Source: Deinococcus sp. QL22
GTDB taxonomy: Bacteria; Deinococcota; Deinococci; Deinococcales; Deinococcaceae
DNA length: 64,000 nt
Assembly (NCBI RefSeq): GCF_023370075.1
Contig: NZ_CP097149.1
Location: forward strand, 2,168,001-2,232,000
Direction of reading: 5' to 3'
The notes beneath the pieces were generated by a model. That model did not search any database, was not told where the DNA came from, and was given only the letters and a program-made list of their open reading frames with translations. Position 1 is the first letter of the stretch. The number at the start of each line of letters is the position of its first letter. Positions 52,837 through 61,714 of this stretch are shown piece by piece. A program made the position numbers and the translations under genes.

Positions 52837-54303
52837 GTGCGTAAAACCCCCACTGTGTTCGCGTTCATGTCCCTCGCCCTCGTCCTCGCCAGCTGCGGCG
52901 GCACCAACACCCCAGGTATCCCCGGCGTCACCACCCCCGGAGCCACCGCTCCCCTGGTCAAGGTCGACGTCGCCGCCCTCGGCGGTCTGCGCGCCCAAGG
53001 CCTGACCGGCGATGCCGGTCCCTTGTTCTTCAACGTGAACGTCCGGGACAGCCAGAACCAACTCGTGGCCTTCAACGGCACCACCTTTGACCCCACCGGC
53101 ACCGGCACCAAGACCCTGACCCTGAACGTCAGCAATGCCTTCCGCCAGACCCTGCTGCTCCCCGCCGGCACCTACTCCTTCGAAACTGCGGCCAAAGATG
53201 GCGCCACCGGCAGCACCCTGCTCGCCTACGGTCCTGCTGCGGAAAACACGGCTGCCATCCAAGGTGACGGTGCGGTCGTGCGTCTGACGTTCCATGCCGT
53301 GTTCCATAAAGCCAGCAGCAGCCTGGACTTCAGCACCAACACCCCACTGCTGTTCACCAACACGACGTTTAACCTGAAACTGTCCCCCAAGATTGCCCCG
53401 GTCACTGGCCTGAGCGCGACCGTGCCCACCACCGACATCGGCAACGTCACCTACACCCTGGGCAACGCCACCGACGCCGTCCTGAACAATGCAGGCAGCA
53501 AAATCGGCATCAACCTCACCGCCCGTGGCACGGCTGAAGACAGCACCCTGAATGTCACGGCCAGCTTCAACGCCTGGACACAAGTGGACGGCACCGACAC
53601 CGCCGTGTACGGCCCCACCACGCTGGACTTCAGCAAGGCGATTGAAACCAACGCCCTGGTCGCGGACACCGTCATGCCCACCCTGATGTTCAATGCCGTG
53701 AGCAATACGGCGGTCGGCGCGTCCAGGGCGCTGAGCGGGAGGGCCACGGATGACGTGATGCTCAGTGAAATCCGCGTGTATGACGATAACGCGTTGGTCG
53801 CAAGCAACGTGGCGAGCGACAACGTGACCGCCATCACCACGGACGCCCGTGGCAACTGGAGCAGCACTTGGATCCCCACCACGGTAGGCAGCCATCAGTT
53901 GAGTGTGATCGTGTCGGACAGCTCGGGCAACGAAACCCGCGCCGAGCAGACGGTTTCTGTGGCTGCCGCACCCCTCAACAACTATGATCTGCTGCTCGAC
54001 TACGCGAGTTATGGGTATTACGACTACCGAGACGTCACAATGCCTGCGAACAGCGAGTTGTGGGTCAAGGTCAACACCAATGGCTGGACGGGCGGAAACA
54101 TCGCCTACGCTTATAACCACAACAGTACAGGCATGACGGCCACCATCGGAACGAGTCGCCTGGATCAGCGGGCCTTTGCGGAAAACTACGGCTACTATTC
54201 CATTGAGTACGGTTTCGGTTCTCCGACAGGTGAGATCTATATGTATCTCAAGAACACGAACGATTCCGCCATTACGGTTCAAGTCGTTGGCCAACAGTAC
54301 TAA
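52837..54303 (+). CDS. Large surface lipoprotein with Ig-like domain
   Basis: 488 residues from GTG. Signal MRKTPTVFAFMSLALVLAS-C with lipidated Cys20, then a Gly/Thr/Pro linker. Residues about 50-270 are beta-rich and unassigned. Residues about 275-375 look like a bacterial Ig-like domain (GSHQLSVIVSDSSGNETRAEQTVSV). The C-terminal about 100 residues are Tyr/Asn-rich (YDLLLDYASYGYYDYRD), perhaps a pre-peptidase-type or carbohydrate-binding module. Function unknown; cell surface. AACAGGAG lies nine bases before the start. The 300 bases upstream hold no gene. Confidence 0.8.
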   Translation: MRKTPTVFAFMSLALVLASCGGTNTPGIPGVTTPGATAPLVKVDVAALGGLRAQGLTGDAGPLFFNVNVRDSQNQLVAFNGTTFDPTGTGTKTLTLNVSNAFRQTLLLPAGTYSFETAAKDGATGSTLLAYGPAAENTAAIQGDGAVVRLTFHAVFHKASSSLDFSTNTPLLFTNTTFNLKLSPKIAPVTGLSATVPTTDIGNVTYTLGNATDAVLNNAGSKIGINLTARGTAEDSTLNVTASFNAWTQVDGTDTAVYGPTTLDFSKAIETNALVADTVMPTLMFNAVSNTAVGASRALSGRATDDVMLSEIRVYDDNALVASNVASDNVTAITTDARGNWSSTWIPTTVGSHQLSVIVSDSSGNETRAEQTVSVAAAPLNNYDLLLDYASYGYYDYRDVTMPANSELWVKVNTNGWTGGNIAYAYNHNSTGMTATIGTSRLDQRAFAENYGYYSIEYGFGSPTGEIYMYLKNTNDSAITVQVVGQQY

Positions 54304-54345
54304 ACGTCGCTGAGCAGCACGCTGCCTGACCTCCAGACAACACTG

Positions 54346-54378
54346 GCCCCCGCCCACAGCCGAAGCTGAGGCGGGGGC
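54346..54378. terminator. T2-family terminator between two convergent genes
   Basis: GCCCCCGCC (54346-54354) and GGCGGGGGC (54370-54378) around CACAGCCGAAGCTGA, placed between the convergent lipoprotein and modA genes. Confidence 0.8.
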
Positions 54379-54400
54379 CATCACTGTGCGCGTTCAGCCC

Positions 54401-55171
54401 TTACTTCGGAGGCTGAAAGCCCCACTTCTTCAAGATGCTCTGCCCCTTGGCCGACAACACATACGCCACGAACGCCTGAGCTGCCTCTGGACTCGCGCTC
54501 CCCTTCACCACCCCCAGCGGGTAACTTGCACTCTGATTAAAACGGGTCGGCAACGCAATGATCCGCACCGAAGGTTTTAAAGCGGGGGTGACGTCCGTGA
54601 CATACACCACGGCAGCGTCTCCCTGACCCAATTGAATCTTGAGCGCCACCTGACGCACGTTCGGCTCCTCGCTCACGACATTCTTCAGGACGCGAGCAGA
54701 AAAGTCTTTGCCGTAGGTTGCGGCTTGATCAATGGCCGTCAGCATACGGCGGGTGTAGTCACCGACAGGAACGGTTTTATCGGCCAGCACCAACTTCACA
54801 CCAGGTTTGGCGAGATCCGTCAGGGTTTGGACTGCTGGATTGCCCCTTGGAGCAATCACCATCAACCGGTTGCGAACGAAAGGTTGACCGGTCTGCACCA
54901 GGCCCTTGGTGACCAGCGGCGCGAACTGGGCGTCGTTTGCACTGGCATACACGTCGGCCTTCGCACCGTTTTCCAGTTGGGTGCGCAGCAGTTGAGACCC
55001 CGCGAATTGGAACGTGGTCTTGTGCCCTGAAGTGGTATCAAAGGCCCGGCCCAGCTCTGTGAAGGCGTCGGTCAATGAGGCGGCGGCAAAGACGGTGAGG
55101 TTGGCGGCGTCGGTGCGGCCCACAGTCAGCAACAGGGCGATTAGGGCAAGGCGTCGAGAAATGGATGTCAT
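54401..55171 (-). CDS. modA: Molybdate ABC transporter substrate-binding protein
   Basis: 256 residues. Signal MTSISRRLALIALLLTVGRTDA, then LTVFAAASLTDAFTELGRAF and FQFAGSQLLRTQLENGAKADVYASAND, VTKGLVQTGQPFVRNRLMVIAP, GDYTRRML, VSEEPNVRQVALKIQLGQGDAAVVYVTD: all ModA hallmarks, including oxyanion-binding Ser residues. No modB or modC is near, so the permease must be elsewhere. T2 hairpins flank the gene on both sides. Confidence 0.95.
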   Translation of the reverse strand: MTSISRRLALIALLLTVGRTDAANLTVFAAASLTDAFTELGRAFDTTSGHKTTFQFAGSQLLRTQLENGAKADVYASANDAQFAPLVTKGLVQTGQPFVRNRLMVIAPRGNPAVQTLTDLAKPGVKLVLADKTVPVGDYTRRMLTAIDQAATYGKDFSARVLKNVVSEEPNVRQVALKIQLGQGDAAVVYVTDVTPALKPSVRIIALPTRFNQSASYPLGVVKGSASPEAAQAFVAYVLSAKGQSILKKWGFQPPK

Positions 55172-55263
55172 AGGCACCTCAGCGAGAAGGAAAGTGAACG
55201 GGTGGAGAGGGAGAGCCTGAAGTGTGGCTCAGTCAAGATAGGATTGATCGATAAAACAAAAAG

Positions 55264-55299
55264 CGCCCCCGCCCCCCAGCCGAAGCTGGAGCGGGGGCG
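55264..55299. terminator. T2-family hairpin at the edge of the phage-like region
   Basis: CGCCCCCGC (55264-55272) and GCGGGGGCG (55291-55299) enclose CCAGCCGAAGCTGG. It ends the accessory region and precedes the first phage-like gene; minus-strand side reads toward TTTTTGTTTTATCG. Confidence 0.75.
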
Positions 55300-55320
55300 T
55301 TTGGTTCAAGGAGATCAGCC

Positions 55321-55728
55321 TTACTTCAACCAGATCACAATCTGCGTCGCATCGGAGCTGGGCCGATACGCGAGACCTGCCGCGTCATTGACCGTGCCAC
55401 CCAGCCATGCGACCCTCAGCCGGGTGTTGGGAGCGATGGTGGGCAGCTTGCAGCTCCATCGGGAACCGAAGCTTTTCTTCTCCACCGTGCACCATTTCTG
55501 GCCTTGGGCATCGAGCAGCAGCGCGTCACTGCCGTCAATGGTCAGCGCTACGCCGTCGCTCGGTGCGGTCGGATCACCGGTCAACGCGTCTGGGCCGGGA
55601 TTGGTGAGCACCAGGCTCTGTCCGTCACGGGTGAGGGTCGCACGTTCGTTGGGCTGCACCGCTTGCAGAGCCGGCGCACAGGCAACAAGGGTCAAGGCCG
55701 TGGACAGCAGCAACAGTATGTTCTTCAT
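55321..55728 (-). CDS. Small lipoprotein at the end of the phage-like operon
   Basis: 135 residues: MKNILLLLSTALTLVAC, lipidated Cys17; the mature part is beta-rich with two Cys (KWCTVEKK, WSCKLPT). Its ATG overlaps the stop of the preceding membrane protein (55728-55725), so it is coupled to it. A position after holin-like genes suggests a spanin-like or superinfection-exclusion lipoprotein; no family match is known to me. Confidence 0.7.
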   Translation of the reverse strand: MKNILLLLSTALTLVACAPALQAVQPNERATLTRDGQSLVLTNPGPDALTGDPTAPSDGVALTIDGSDALLLDAQGQKWCTVEKKSFGSRWSCKLPTIAPNTRLRVAWLGGTVNDAAGLAYRPSSDATQIVIWLK

Positions 55729-56447
55729 ATCAATTTCCCCTCAAGCTTGAGATCCATGACGACACCCAGAATTATGTTCCGATTCTGGGCACTCAGGTGC
55801 GTGTCGCCATCCAGCAGGTCAGGCGCGATGAGAACCAACCGTGCCCCGATGCGGGCCAACTGGGCAGGCGTACCCTGTAGACCGAGGCCTGTCAGAATCT
55901 GCCCCAGCACCCTGTCCAGGCCAACCGCCAGCAGTCCGCCGCCGAGCAAGCCCTGAGCCCCCGGAGGCGGCGTCTCCGAGTTGGGTAGGGCTTCGACTCC
56001 TGAAGGTTGCCGAACCTGTGGAAGATGTACCTCGCCCGTCGCCTGCGGCGCAGACTGAGGGGCGAGCGCATTGCCCTTCGAGATCGCCTGGGCACGGGCG
56101 ATGTAGGTGCCGTTCGCCTGCAGCCAGCCCAGGAACGCCGAGAAGAGGGCGGGCCACAGCGGCGCGTCGCCCCGGCTGGCGTCCGCCTGGATCAGGGTCA
56201 GGCCCAGCGCCACCGCCAAGCTCAGGCCTGCCGAGATGGCCACCGTGGTCGGCCCTTCCGTGCGGCCCAGCTTCTTGGCGATCGCGGTCAGGGGGTAGAC
56301 CAGCCAGCCGGTGACGACACCGATGCCCAGCGTGACCAGCGTGGTGTATTCGGGGGGAATGCCTGCAGGCAGGTCGAAGGACTGGGCGATCGCCACACCC
56401 AGTAGGGAGACCGCAAAGGCCAGAAGGAATCTCGTTATTCGGTTCAT
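55725..56447 (-). CDS. Phage-like membrane protein of unknown function
   Basis: 240 residues from MNRITRFLLAFAVSLLGVAIAQ (helix 1 or signal), a second helix TLVTLGIGVVTGWLVYPLTAIAKKLG and a third ISAGLSLAVALGLTLIQA, then a Pro/Gln-rich linker and a C-terminal hydrophobic part. A holin-like role is possible from its place in a lysis cluster but not demonstrated. Confidence 0.65.
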   Translation of the reverse strand: MNRITRFLLAFAVSLLGVAIAQSFDLPAGIPPEYTTLVTLGIGVVTGWLVYPLTAIAKKLGRTEGPTTVAISAGLSLAVALGLTLIQADASRGDAPLWPALFSAFLGWLQANGTYIARAQAISKGNALAPQSAPQATGEVHLPQVRQPSGVEALPNSETPPPGAQGLLGGGLLAVGLDRVLGQILTGLGLQGTPAQLARIGARLVLIAPDLLDGDTHLSAQNRNIILGVVMDLKLEGKLI

Positions 56448-56514
56448 GGGCACACTCCAAGGGCGCGGCCCCAGACATCAAGGTCTGAGGCCGGAAGAAG
56501 GCGAGAAATTGGGG

Positions 56515-58140
56515 TTAGAAGCGTCTGCCGACCGACTGACTGTTGGCGTGGGCTAAGGCCCACCACTCCGCCAGCGCCGCCCTGCCGCCGTCCGCTACCT
56601 TGAGGCGCTTCAGATTGTCTTTGCCGCTGCCCCCATAGGTCAGAATGTCGCTAGGAACGGGCAAAATACCTTCAACGGTCGCGTTGAACTCGATGTTGCA
56701 GTTGAACACGTTGGCGTCAAAGATCGGCTTGCCGTTGTCGGTGGCCAGCCTCGCCCGCCGTTCATAGTTGGTCATCTGGAAGTACGCGCTCGGGCCGCCT
56801 GCCCACGGCACGCCCTCAATGTGGCGGTCAGTGAGGTAGCTGCGGTTGCCGTCCCACTCACAGTGGTGGCCGCCCTGCTGCGACCAGATGGCCCTGAACC
56901 CGATCCCCCAGTTGCGCCGGAGCACCATGTCGTGCGGGTTGCGGGCGTGAATGTCGTCCACACCTTCAATCAGTCCATCCGTGCCGCTGTAGTCGGTTTC
57001 CTTGGGGTCTTGCCGACTGGTGGGATTGCTGATCACCTGATTGGAGCCGTTGTAACTCTTGCTCACCCCCGGCACGTAGTCGTGATCAGGCCCGCCCGTG
57101 TTGACCACGAAGTTGTCTTGCACCACCAGCGGGTCACTGGACAGGCCCGAGCTTTCCTGAAAGGCCAGTCCGTCTTCAACCGTGTAGCCGAGGTTAGCCG
57201 TGCAGAGGTTCCATTCCACGATGCCGGGGACGTTCAGCACCTTCCCCAGCCGGAGGTAGTTGGACACCTCGCGTCCAATCACGCCGCCGATGGCCTTGCG
57301 CCGGGCATTGCTTTCATGGGTGGAGACCCACAGGCTGCGAATGTGTCCCCCTTTGCCGTCACTCATGCGGCCGTCAGGGTTGTGGAGATGATTGCGGTAC
57401 AGGCGCAGGCGGTCGCCCTTGCTGGGGTCGCCAGCAAACTGACGGGCCAGAGGGGTGCCCTCGACATACCCACTCAGGAACAGGCCCTGACCGATGCCAA
57501 ACACATCGTTATGGTGCCAGTCAATGTCCATGAACTCCTGAAGGTCAAAGAATCTCGCGGGTGGTTTGCCTGCAATGACGGGGGGCAGCATCCGGTAGCT
57601 GCTGTCCTTTCCTCTCAACCGCGACCGCCACCCAGAGAACATTGGCCCGCGTGACACGGCCACCACGTTGTTGAAGGACGGCAGAACCGTGTTGGGCGGC
57701 AACGTAAAGCACGGTCCCTCGCCTTCGTTCCAGAAGTAGCGCCCTTCCAGATTGTCAGTCGGTTTGACCTTGATGGCGCTTTCCCAGACTTTGCCTTTGG
57801 GCAGTTCCGGCATGGTGGGCCGCAGCCGCACTGGGGGAATGCTGGGCATCGGAATGCTCGGCGGTGTCGGCACGACCACAAGCGGCGGGGGTGGGGGCAG
57901 CACCACGACTGGAGGCGGATCGGGAACGACAATCACGGGGGGTTCCGGCGTGACTACCGGGGGTTCCGGCGTCACTACTGGAGGCGGCAGCGGCGTCACC
58001 ACGGGTGGAGGGGGAGGCGTGGCCACCACAGCCACCGTCACGGCGAGCGCCAGACTGAGGGTGAGCCGGATGGTGTCGCCGTTTGGGAGGGTGCCCGCGT
58101 AGGTGCCGTCGGGCTGCAGAATCAAGGGAATATTGGTCAT
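56515..58140 (-). CDS. Beta-helix-like phage tail or surface protein with proline-rich stalk
   Basis: 541 residues. After MTNIPLILQPDGTYAGTLPNGDTIRLTLSL, residues 40-105 are almost pure Pro/Val repeats (PPVVTPEPP units). The remaining 430 residues are Asn/Gly-rich with the short-strand periodicity of parallel beta-helices (VVSRGPMFSGW, DIDWHHNDVFGIGQG, LYRNHLHNPDGRM, NNVV), as in tail spikes and pectate-lyase-like proteins. Probable host-receptor or polysaccharide-active tail component. The adjacent endolysin gene is 15 bases upstream. Confidence 0.7.
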   Translation of the reverse strand: MTNIPLILQPDGTYAGTLPNGDTIRLTLSLALAVTVAVVATPPPPPVVTPLPPPVVTPEPPVVTPEPPVIVVPDPPPVVVLPPPPPLVVVPTPPSIPMPSIPPVRLRPTMPELPKGKVWESAIKVKPTDNLEGRYFWNEGEGPCFTLPPNTVLPSFNNVVAVSRGPMFSGWRSRLRGKDSSYRMLPPVIAGKPPARFFDLQEFMDIDWHHNDVFGIGQGLFLSGYVEGTPLARQFAGDPSKGDRLRLYRNHLHNPDGRMSDGKGGHIRSLWVSTHESNARRKAIGGVIGREVSNYLRLGKVLNVPGIVEWNLCTANLGYTVEDGLAFQESSGLSSDPLVVQDNFVVNTGGPDHDYVPGVSKSYNGSNQVISNPTSRQDPKETDYSGTDGLIEGVDDIHARNPHDMVLRRNWGIGFRAIWSQQGGHHCEWDGNRSYLTDRHIEGVPWAGGPSAYFQMTNYERRARLATDNGKPIFDANVFNCNIEFNATVEGILPVPSDILTYGGSGKDNLKRLKVADGGRAALAEWWALAHANSQSVGRRF

Positions 58141-58155
58141 GGCAGTCTCCTGGCG

Positions 58156-58875
58156 TCAGTGAATGACGCCGGGGGGCAGGGCGGGAATGACCAGCGTCGG
58201 CTCACGGCTGTTCAGGTACACGCGCACGGTTTCCGTGCGGGCGTCGATGCTCAGGTCGTGTTCGGGACGCTGTACCAGTTGCCCGGTAATCTCCACGTCG
58301 TTGACCAGCACACGGGTCGGCGCACCGTGCATGGCCTGCAGCGAGGCCAGCGTGCGGTTGGCTGCCCGTGCTTGCAACCACTCCACGGGATGGTGGTAAT
58401 GGGCGCGCACAAAGGCTTCGCAGGCTGTCCGGTTCTTGTGGTGCGTGCTGGGCCAATAGTTGGCGGGCAGGTTCACGCCTGCGCGTTTGACGTAGAAGTG
58501 CAGGTGCGCGGCCATGTCCAGCTTCGCGCCCTTGCCGATCTGCCCAATCAGGTCGCCGCCCCTGACCAGTTGGCCCACCTTGACGTGAATGTCCCGCAGG
58601 TGCCAGTACCCGGAAATGCTGCCGTCGCCGTGCAGGATCTCCACGATGCCGCCGATGTAGGCATCCCACATGGTGGCCACCACGCGGCCTGAATCCGCGC
58701 CGTGCACCGGGTCGCCCAGATCGGTGTTGCCGCCGGTGACGGCATTGAGGTCTATAGCAGGATGAACGGAGCCCAGGGCGGCGTAATAGGCAGGATCGAG
58801 CCAGCCACAACTGGGCTGCACGGTGTAGCGGGTCGTGGGGGTATCCAGTGTGGGCCAGAAGGCGGGTGAGGTCAT
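58156..58875 (-). CDS. M23-family peptidoglycan endopeptidase (phage-type endolysin)
   Basis: 239 residues. The LytM domain occupies about residues 20-145: zinc ligands H38 and D42 in HPAIDLN and H126 in AAHLHFYV, with H92 (YWHLRD) and H124 as catalytic neighbours. The C-terminal 90 residues form a beta-rich domain, perhaps for wall binding. No signal peptide, so release depends on a holin, consistent with the membrane-protein genes next to it. Its start overlaps the stop of the upstream membrane gene (ATGA). Confidence 0.9.
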   Translation of the reverse strand: MTSPAFWPTLDTPTTRYTVQPSCGWLDPAYYAALGSVHPAIDLNAVTGGNTDLGDPVHGADSGRVVATMWDAYIGGIVEILHGDGSISGYWHLRDIHVKVGQLVRGGDLIGQIGKGAKLDMAAHLHFYVKRAGVNLPANYWPSTHHKNRTACEAFVRAHYHHPVEWLQARAANRTLASLQAMHGAPTRVLVNDVEITGQLVQRPEHDLSIDARTETVRVYLNSREPTLVIPALPPGVIH

Positions 58876-59369
58876 AACTCTCCTTTCAGCCGCGCCACTT
58901 CGGCTTCGGCGCGTTCCGCTCGCTCGCGCATCAGCACGAGTTGATCTTGTTCATTCGGGCGCGTGATCACCCGCACCGGAATCAAGGTCAGGACGACCAG
59001 GACAAAGAAATTGATCAACGTAAACGGCAACTGTTCCGTGCGCGTGATGCCCAGCCAGAGGCCCAGCGCCACGATCTGCAGGGCCAACCCCACATACATC
59101 AACGGACTCATGGCCCGCACCAGCACCAAGGCCACCAGGCACAGCACGGCAATCCCTTCGATCCAGAGGATGGTCAACTGCCAGCTGCTGTCTTGCAGCG
59201 CCATGCGGCCCACTTCCCCGGCCACACCGGACGCGATGACGCAGGCGGCGAAGAAGATGAACAGCACCAGGCCGAGCAGCACATGCCACAGGCGCAGCTC
59301 GGGCGGCTGCAGGGGGTTGTGAGCGCGCAGGAAGCGGCTGGTGCGCTCAGAGCGTGGGCGTGGAGTCAT
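58872..59369 (-). CDS. Four-helix membrane protein, holin-like
   Basis: 165 residues from MTPRPRSERTSRFLRAHN. Helices at WHVLLGLVLFIFFAACVIASG, WIEGIAVLCLVALVLVRA, MYVGLALQIVALGLWLG and FTLINFFVLVVLTLIPV, ending in a coiled tail (RERAERAEAEVARLKGEL). It overlaps the next gene on both sides, typical of phage lysis modules. Start 59369 chosen; the frame is open to 59498. Confidence 0.65.
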   Translation of the reverse strand: MTPRPRSERTSRFLRAHNPLQPPELRLWHVLLGLVLFIFFAACVIASGVAGEVGRMALQDSSWQLTILWIEGIAVLCLVALVLVRAMSPLMYVGLALQIVALGLWLGITRTEQLPFTLINFFVLVVLTLIPVRVITRPNEQDQLVLMRERAERAEAEVARLKGEL

Positions 59370-59799
59370 CGGGCGGTGCGGGTTTGTTTTGCTGATCATC
59401 AGGCGGCCCTCCTTTGCGTTTGGCTGCAGCTTCGGCCAGTTTCTTGAGACCTCCGGTGGCCATGGATCCGGCCCACTCGAAGAGCGTGTCCTTGCCATTG
59501 ACCCGGATCCAGTCCCAGACCGCTGGCCCCACCACGCCCGCGACCGCTGAGACGAACCCGATGCCCTCGAACGTGCGCAGGGCCGGAAAGCGGGCGGCGA
59601 GCATCAGGGCGGCAAAGGTGCCGCTGAGGCTGGCGATCAGGGTGTCGGGGATCAGGCTGGCCCAGGAGCTGAGCGGCAGGTTGCGGCTGCGCTGGGCGTT
59701 GCGTTCCCGCCAGGTGATCAGGAGCGACATCACCGCCCCCATGCCTGCCGCGTAGAGCACCAGGTACCAGTCCACGGCAGCAAAAATAGATGGAGTCAC
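59347..59799 (-). CDS. Phage-like membrane protein, holin-like
   Basis: 150 residues, MTPSIFAAVDWYLVLYAAGMGAVMSLLITWRERN then LIPDTLIASLSGTFAALMLAARF and FVSAVAGVVGPAVWDWI: three membrane helices with an acidic/Pro C-terminal tail. The pattern of short N-terminal helix then basic loop fits class I holins or holin-like phage proteins. Overlaps the downstream gene by 23 bases. Confidence 0.65.
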   Translation of the reverse strand: MTPSIFAAVDWYLVLYAAGMGAVMSLLITWRERNAQRSRNLPLSSWASLIPDTLIASLSGTFAALMLAARFPALRTFEGIGFVSAVAGVVGPAVWDWIRVNGKDTLFEWAGSMATGGLKKLAEAAAKRKGGPPDDQQNKPAPPDDSTPTL

Positions 59800-59808
59800 G
59801 GCCCCTCC

Positions 59809-60213
59809 TCATCGTGGTGGCCTTGCGGGAGAGAATGGAGAGGTCATGCCGGGGATGATCAGGGGGTAACTGGCCGCGCCACTCTGGCTGCGCACCCGTG
59901 CCCGCCAGTACCAGGGGGTGCCGGAACGAATCAGGGGCAGACCAGGGCGCACCTTGAACCAACTGTTGCGGGGAAAGTGCCCGCCGAGGTAGGACTCGAG
60001 GCGCACGTTGGCCACGCCATCAGGGGGGCACTCGGGCGTGACGGCCACGGTCACGGTATAGATGCCCGGTGTGCGGGTGGGCCGCGCACTGGCCTGCACC
60101 GCGCAGGAGGGGGGTGGAGACGGGGCGCTGAAGGCGGCGAGCGGCGCCAACCCTAGGGCGAGGGCAGCCACCGCCAGGAGCACCAGCGGCAAGAGGCGTG
60201 TGGTTCGTGTCAT
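59809..60213 (-). CDS. Small secreted protein in the phage-like operon
   Basis: 134 residues with signal MTRTTRLLPLVLLAVAALALGLAPLAAFSA. Mature part has two Cys (SCAVQA, PECPPDG) and is beta-rich (YWRARVRSQSG, an Ig/fibronectin-like strand). GGAGGCCC precedes the ATG. Unknown role; could be a tail or superinfection protein. Confidence 0.65.
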   Translation of the reverse strand: MTRTTRLLPLVLLAVAALALGLAPLAAFSAPSPPPSCAVQASARPTRTPGIYTVTVAVTPECPPDGVANVRLESYLGGHFPRNSWFKVRPGLPLIRSGTPWYWRARVRSQSGAASYPLIIPGMTSPFSPARPPR

Positions 60214-60326
60214 GGGCCTCCAATCGGCCAAAGGAAACCGCCCAGCAGCCGGGTGCATGGGCGGGTAAGAGGATGAGGCTTCAGGTCAAGCGCAGGGCTT
60301 GCGCGGCATGCCTTAGTGGAGTGAAC

Positions 60327-60345
60327 TTGTCACTGGGATGTCAGA
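60327..60345 (+). promoter_or_regulatory. Direct-repeat promoter motif upstream of small membrane gene A
   Basis: TTGTCACTGGGATGTCAGA contains TGTCA twice, 11 bases apart. An almost identical copy lies upstream of the paralogous gene at 62225. It is probably a binding site or -35 region controlling both. Confidence 0.55.
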
Positions 60346-60368
60346 GGGGGCAGCGTAGGGTCAGCCGT

Positions 60369-60638
60369 ATGGATCCCTCCCCAAAACAGCAGCCTGCCGT
60401 GGAGCTTCAAGACTGGGATGACGTCAATGACATGGACACGCGTTCCATCCAGTCGCCAGCGGAGCCTGTCTCCCCTGAACTGGCCCTGACCCGCCAGCGG
60501 TTGGAGCACTCGGTACCCGAGGAGAGCACCCCGCTCCCCAAGTCCCTCTCTTCCCCAGTCGCATGGTGGGTATTCTGGGGAGTGTTGGCGCTGATAGGGC
60601 TGCTGGTCGCAGGGTTGACGCTCTTGGCCGTCTTGTAG
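60369..60638 (+). CDS. Small tail-anchored membrane protein, phage-region paralogue A
   Basis: 89 residues: an acidic N-terminal part with LQDWDDVNDMD and ELALTRQRLEHSVPEE, then LPKSLSSPVAWWVFWGVLALIGLLVAGLTLLAVL, one C-terminal membrane helix. Paralogue of 62225-62479. Unlike the surrounding structural genes it is read on the plus strand, like a phage moron. Function unknown. Confidence 0.7.
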   Translation: MDPSPKQQPAVELQDWDDVNDMDTRSIQSPAEPVSPELALTRQRLEHSVPEESTPLPKSLSSPVAWWVFWGVLALIGLLVAGLTLLAVL

Positions 60639-60746
60639 TGAGTGGCTTCTCATGAATGCATAAGCCTCCTGTCGGCCATGAAAACCCGCCCAGCAGCCGA
60701 GGGCGTGGGCGGGACAGAAGAACAGCTTGTCGGCAGAGATTTCAGA

Positions 60747-61580
60747 TCATTCAGGCTCAAAGTTGAAGACCACCAGTTCGGCGGGACAGTTCAATCGCAC
60801 GGGTGCTCCCGTCACACCCAGGCCCCGCGACACATAGCCGGCGGCGGGCCCAAACACCCACCCCTCAGTGAAACCCAGCTGACTACTGGATTTTAGAGGG
60901 CCCAGGAAGGGCAGCCGCACTTGGCCCCCGTGCGTGTGACCGCACACCGTCAGCGTCACCTGCTGCGGCACGTTCTCCAGCACGTCGGGGTTATGGCTCA
61001 TCAGCAGCACGGCTCCGGTGGTCGGCATCTGGGTCAAGGCCTGTTGGACTTGCGTGTCGCCCCGACTCAAATCATCCACCCCGGCTAAATAGAGGTCTTC
61101 TCGAAGAGCCGTGCCCGCATTCCTCAGGATGCGGATGCCCACCCCTTCAAGAGCGGTTCGGAATGTCTCCCGCGTCACGGGCAGGGGAGTGCCGAGGCGG
61201 CGGGCTTCAGAGCCGAAATAGTCATAGTCGTGGTTGCCCCAGACCCCCCAGACGCCCAAAGGTGCAGTCAATCGGCTGAGTGTTTGCAGGAGAGGTGCAG
61301 TGGAATCCAGCAGATGACGATCCACGAAGTCGCCTGTGATCAGCACGACATCCGGGCGAAGGGCGAGGGTGGTGTCGACCCAATTGTTCAAGGAGGCCGC
61401 GCGAATGAATGGCCCGTAATGCAGGTCGGTGAGCTGCACGGCCCGGAGTGGCGTGCGGAGGCCCGGCAACAGGTGTTGGTGGGAGGTGAGCTTATACCCA
61501 TAGGCTTCTTTGACTGAAGTGGCGCCTAAAGCGCCAAGGCCTACTCCACCTAACAGTACGGTTCGCCGGGAAACATTCAC
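60747..61580 (-). CDS. Tat-exported metallophosphoesterase
   Basis: 277 residues. N-terminus MNVSRRTVLLGGVGLGALGA is a twin-arginine signal. Calcineurin-type motifs: TDLHYG (D52, H54), GDFVDRH, GNHDYD, SHNPDVLE and CGHTHGGQ. The YkuE-like subgroup acts on phosphomonoesters or lipid-linked substrates at the membrane outer face. Its place inside the phage-like cluster suggests cargo or host gene flanking an insertion; P-family hairpins stand on both sides. Confidence 0.9.
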   Translation of the reverse strand: MNVSRRTVLLGGVGLGALGATSVKEAYGYKLTSHQHLLPGLRTPLRAVQLTDLHYGPFIRAASLNNWVDTTLALRPDVVLITGDFVDRHLLDSTAPLLQTLSRLTAPLGVWGVWGNHDYDYFGSEARRLGTPLPVTRETFRTALEGVGIRILRNAGTALREDLYLAGVDDLSRGDTQVQQALTQMPTTGAVLLMSHNPDVLENVPQQVTLTVCGHTHGGQVRLPFLGPLKSSSQLGFTEGWVFGPAAGYVSRGLGVTGAPVRLNCPAELVVFNFEPE

Positions 61581-61714
61581 GTGCCTAACCTAGTGCCTCA
61601 TTCGTTTCATGGGCCTCCTGTCGGCCAAAGAACACCGCCCAGCAGCCGGTGCGTGGACGGGTTGAGAGAGCGTGAAGTGACAGGGCTATAAGCGCAGCTG
61701 TCGAAAATACAGTG

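Noticed and set aside
52528..54384. 618-codon minus-strand open frame
   Set aside because: Antisense to the Ig-like lipoprotein; low-complexity Gly/Val/Arg sequence and no start context.
27840..55300. CRISPR array
   Set aside because: The repeated hairpins are kilobases apart, not regularly spaced, and no cas genes are present.
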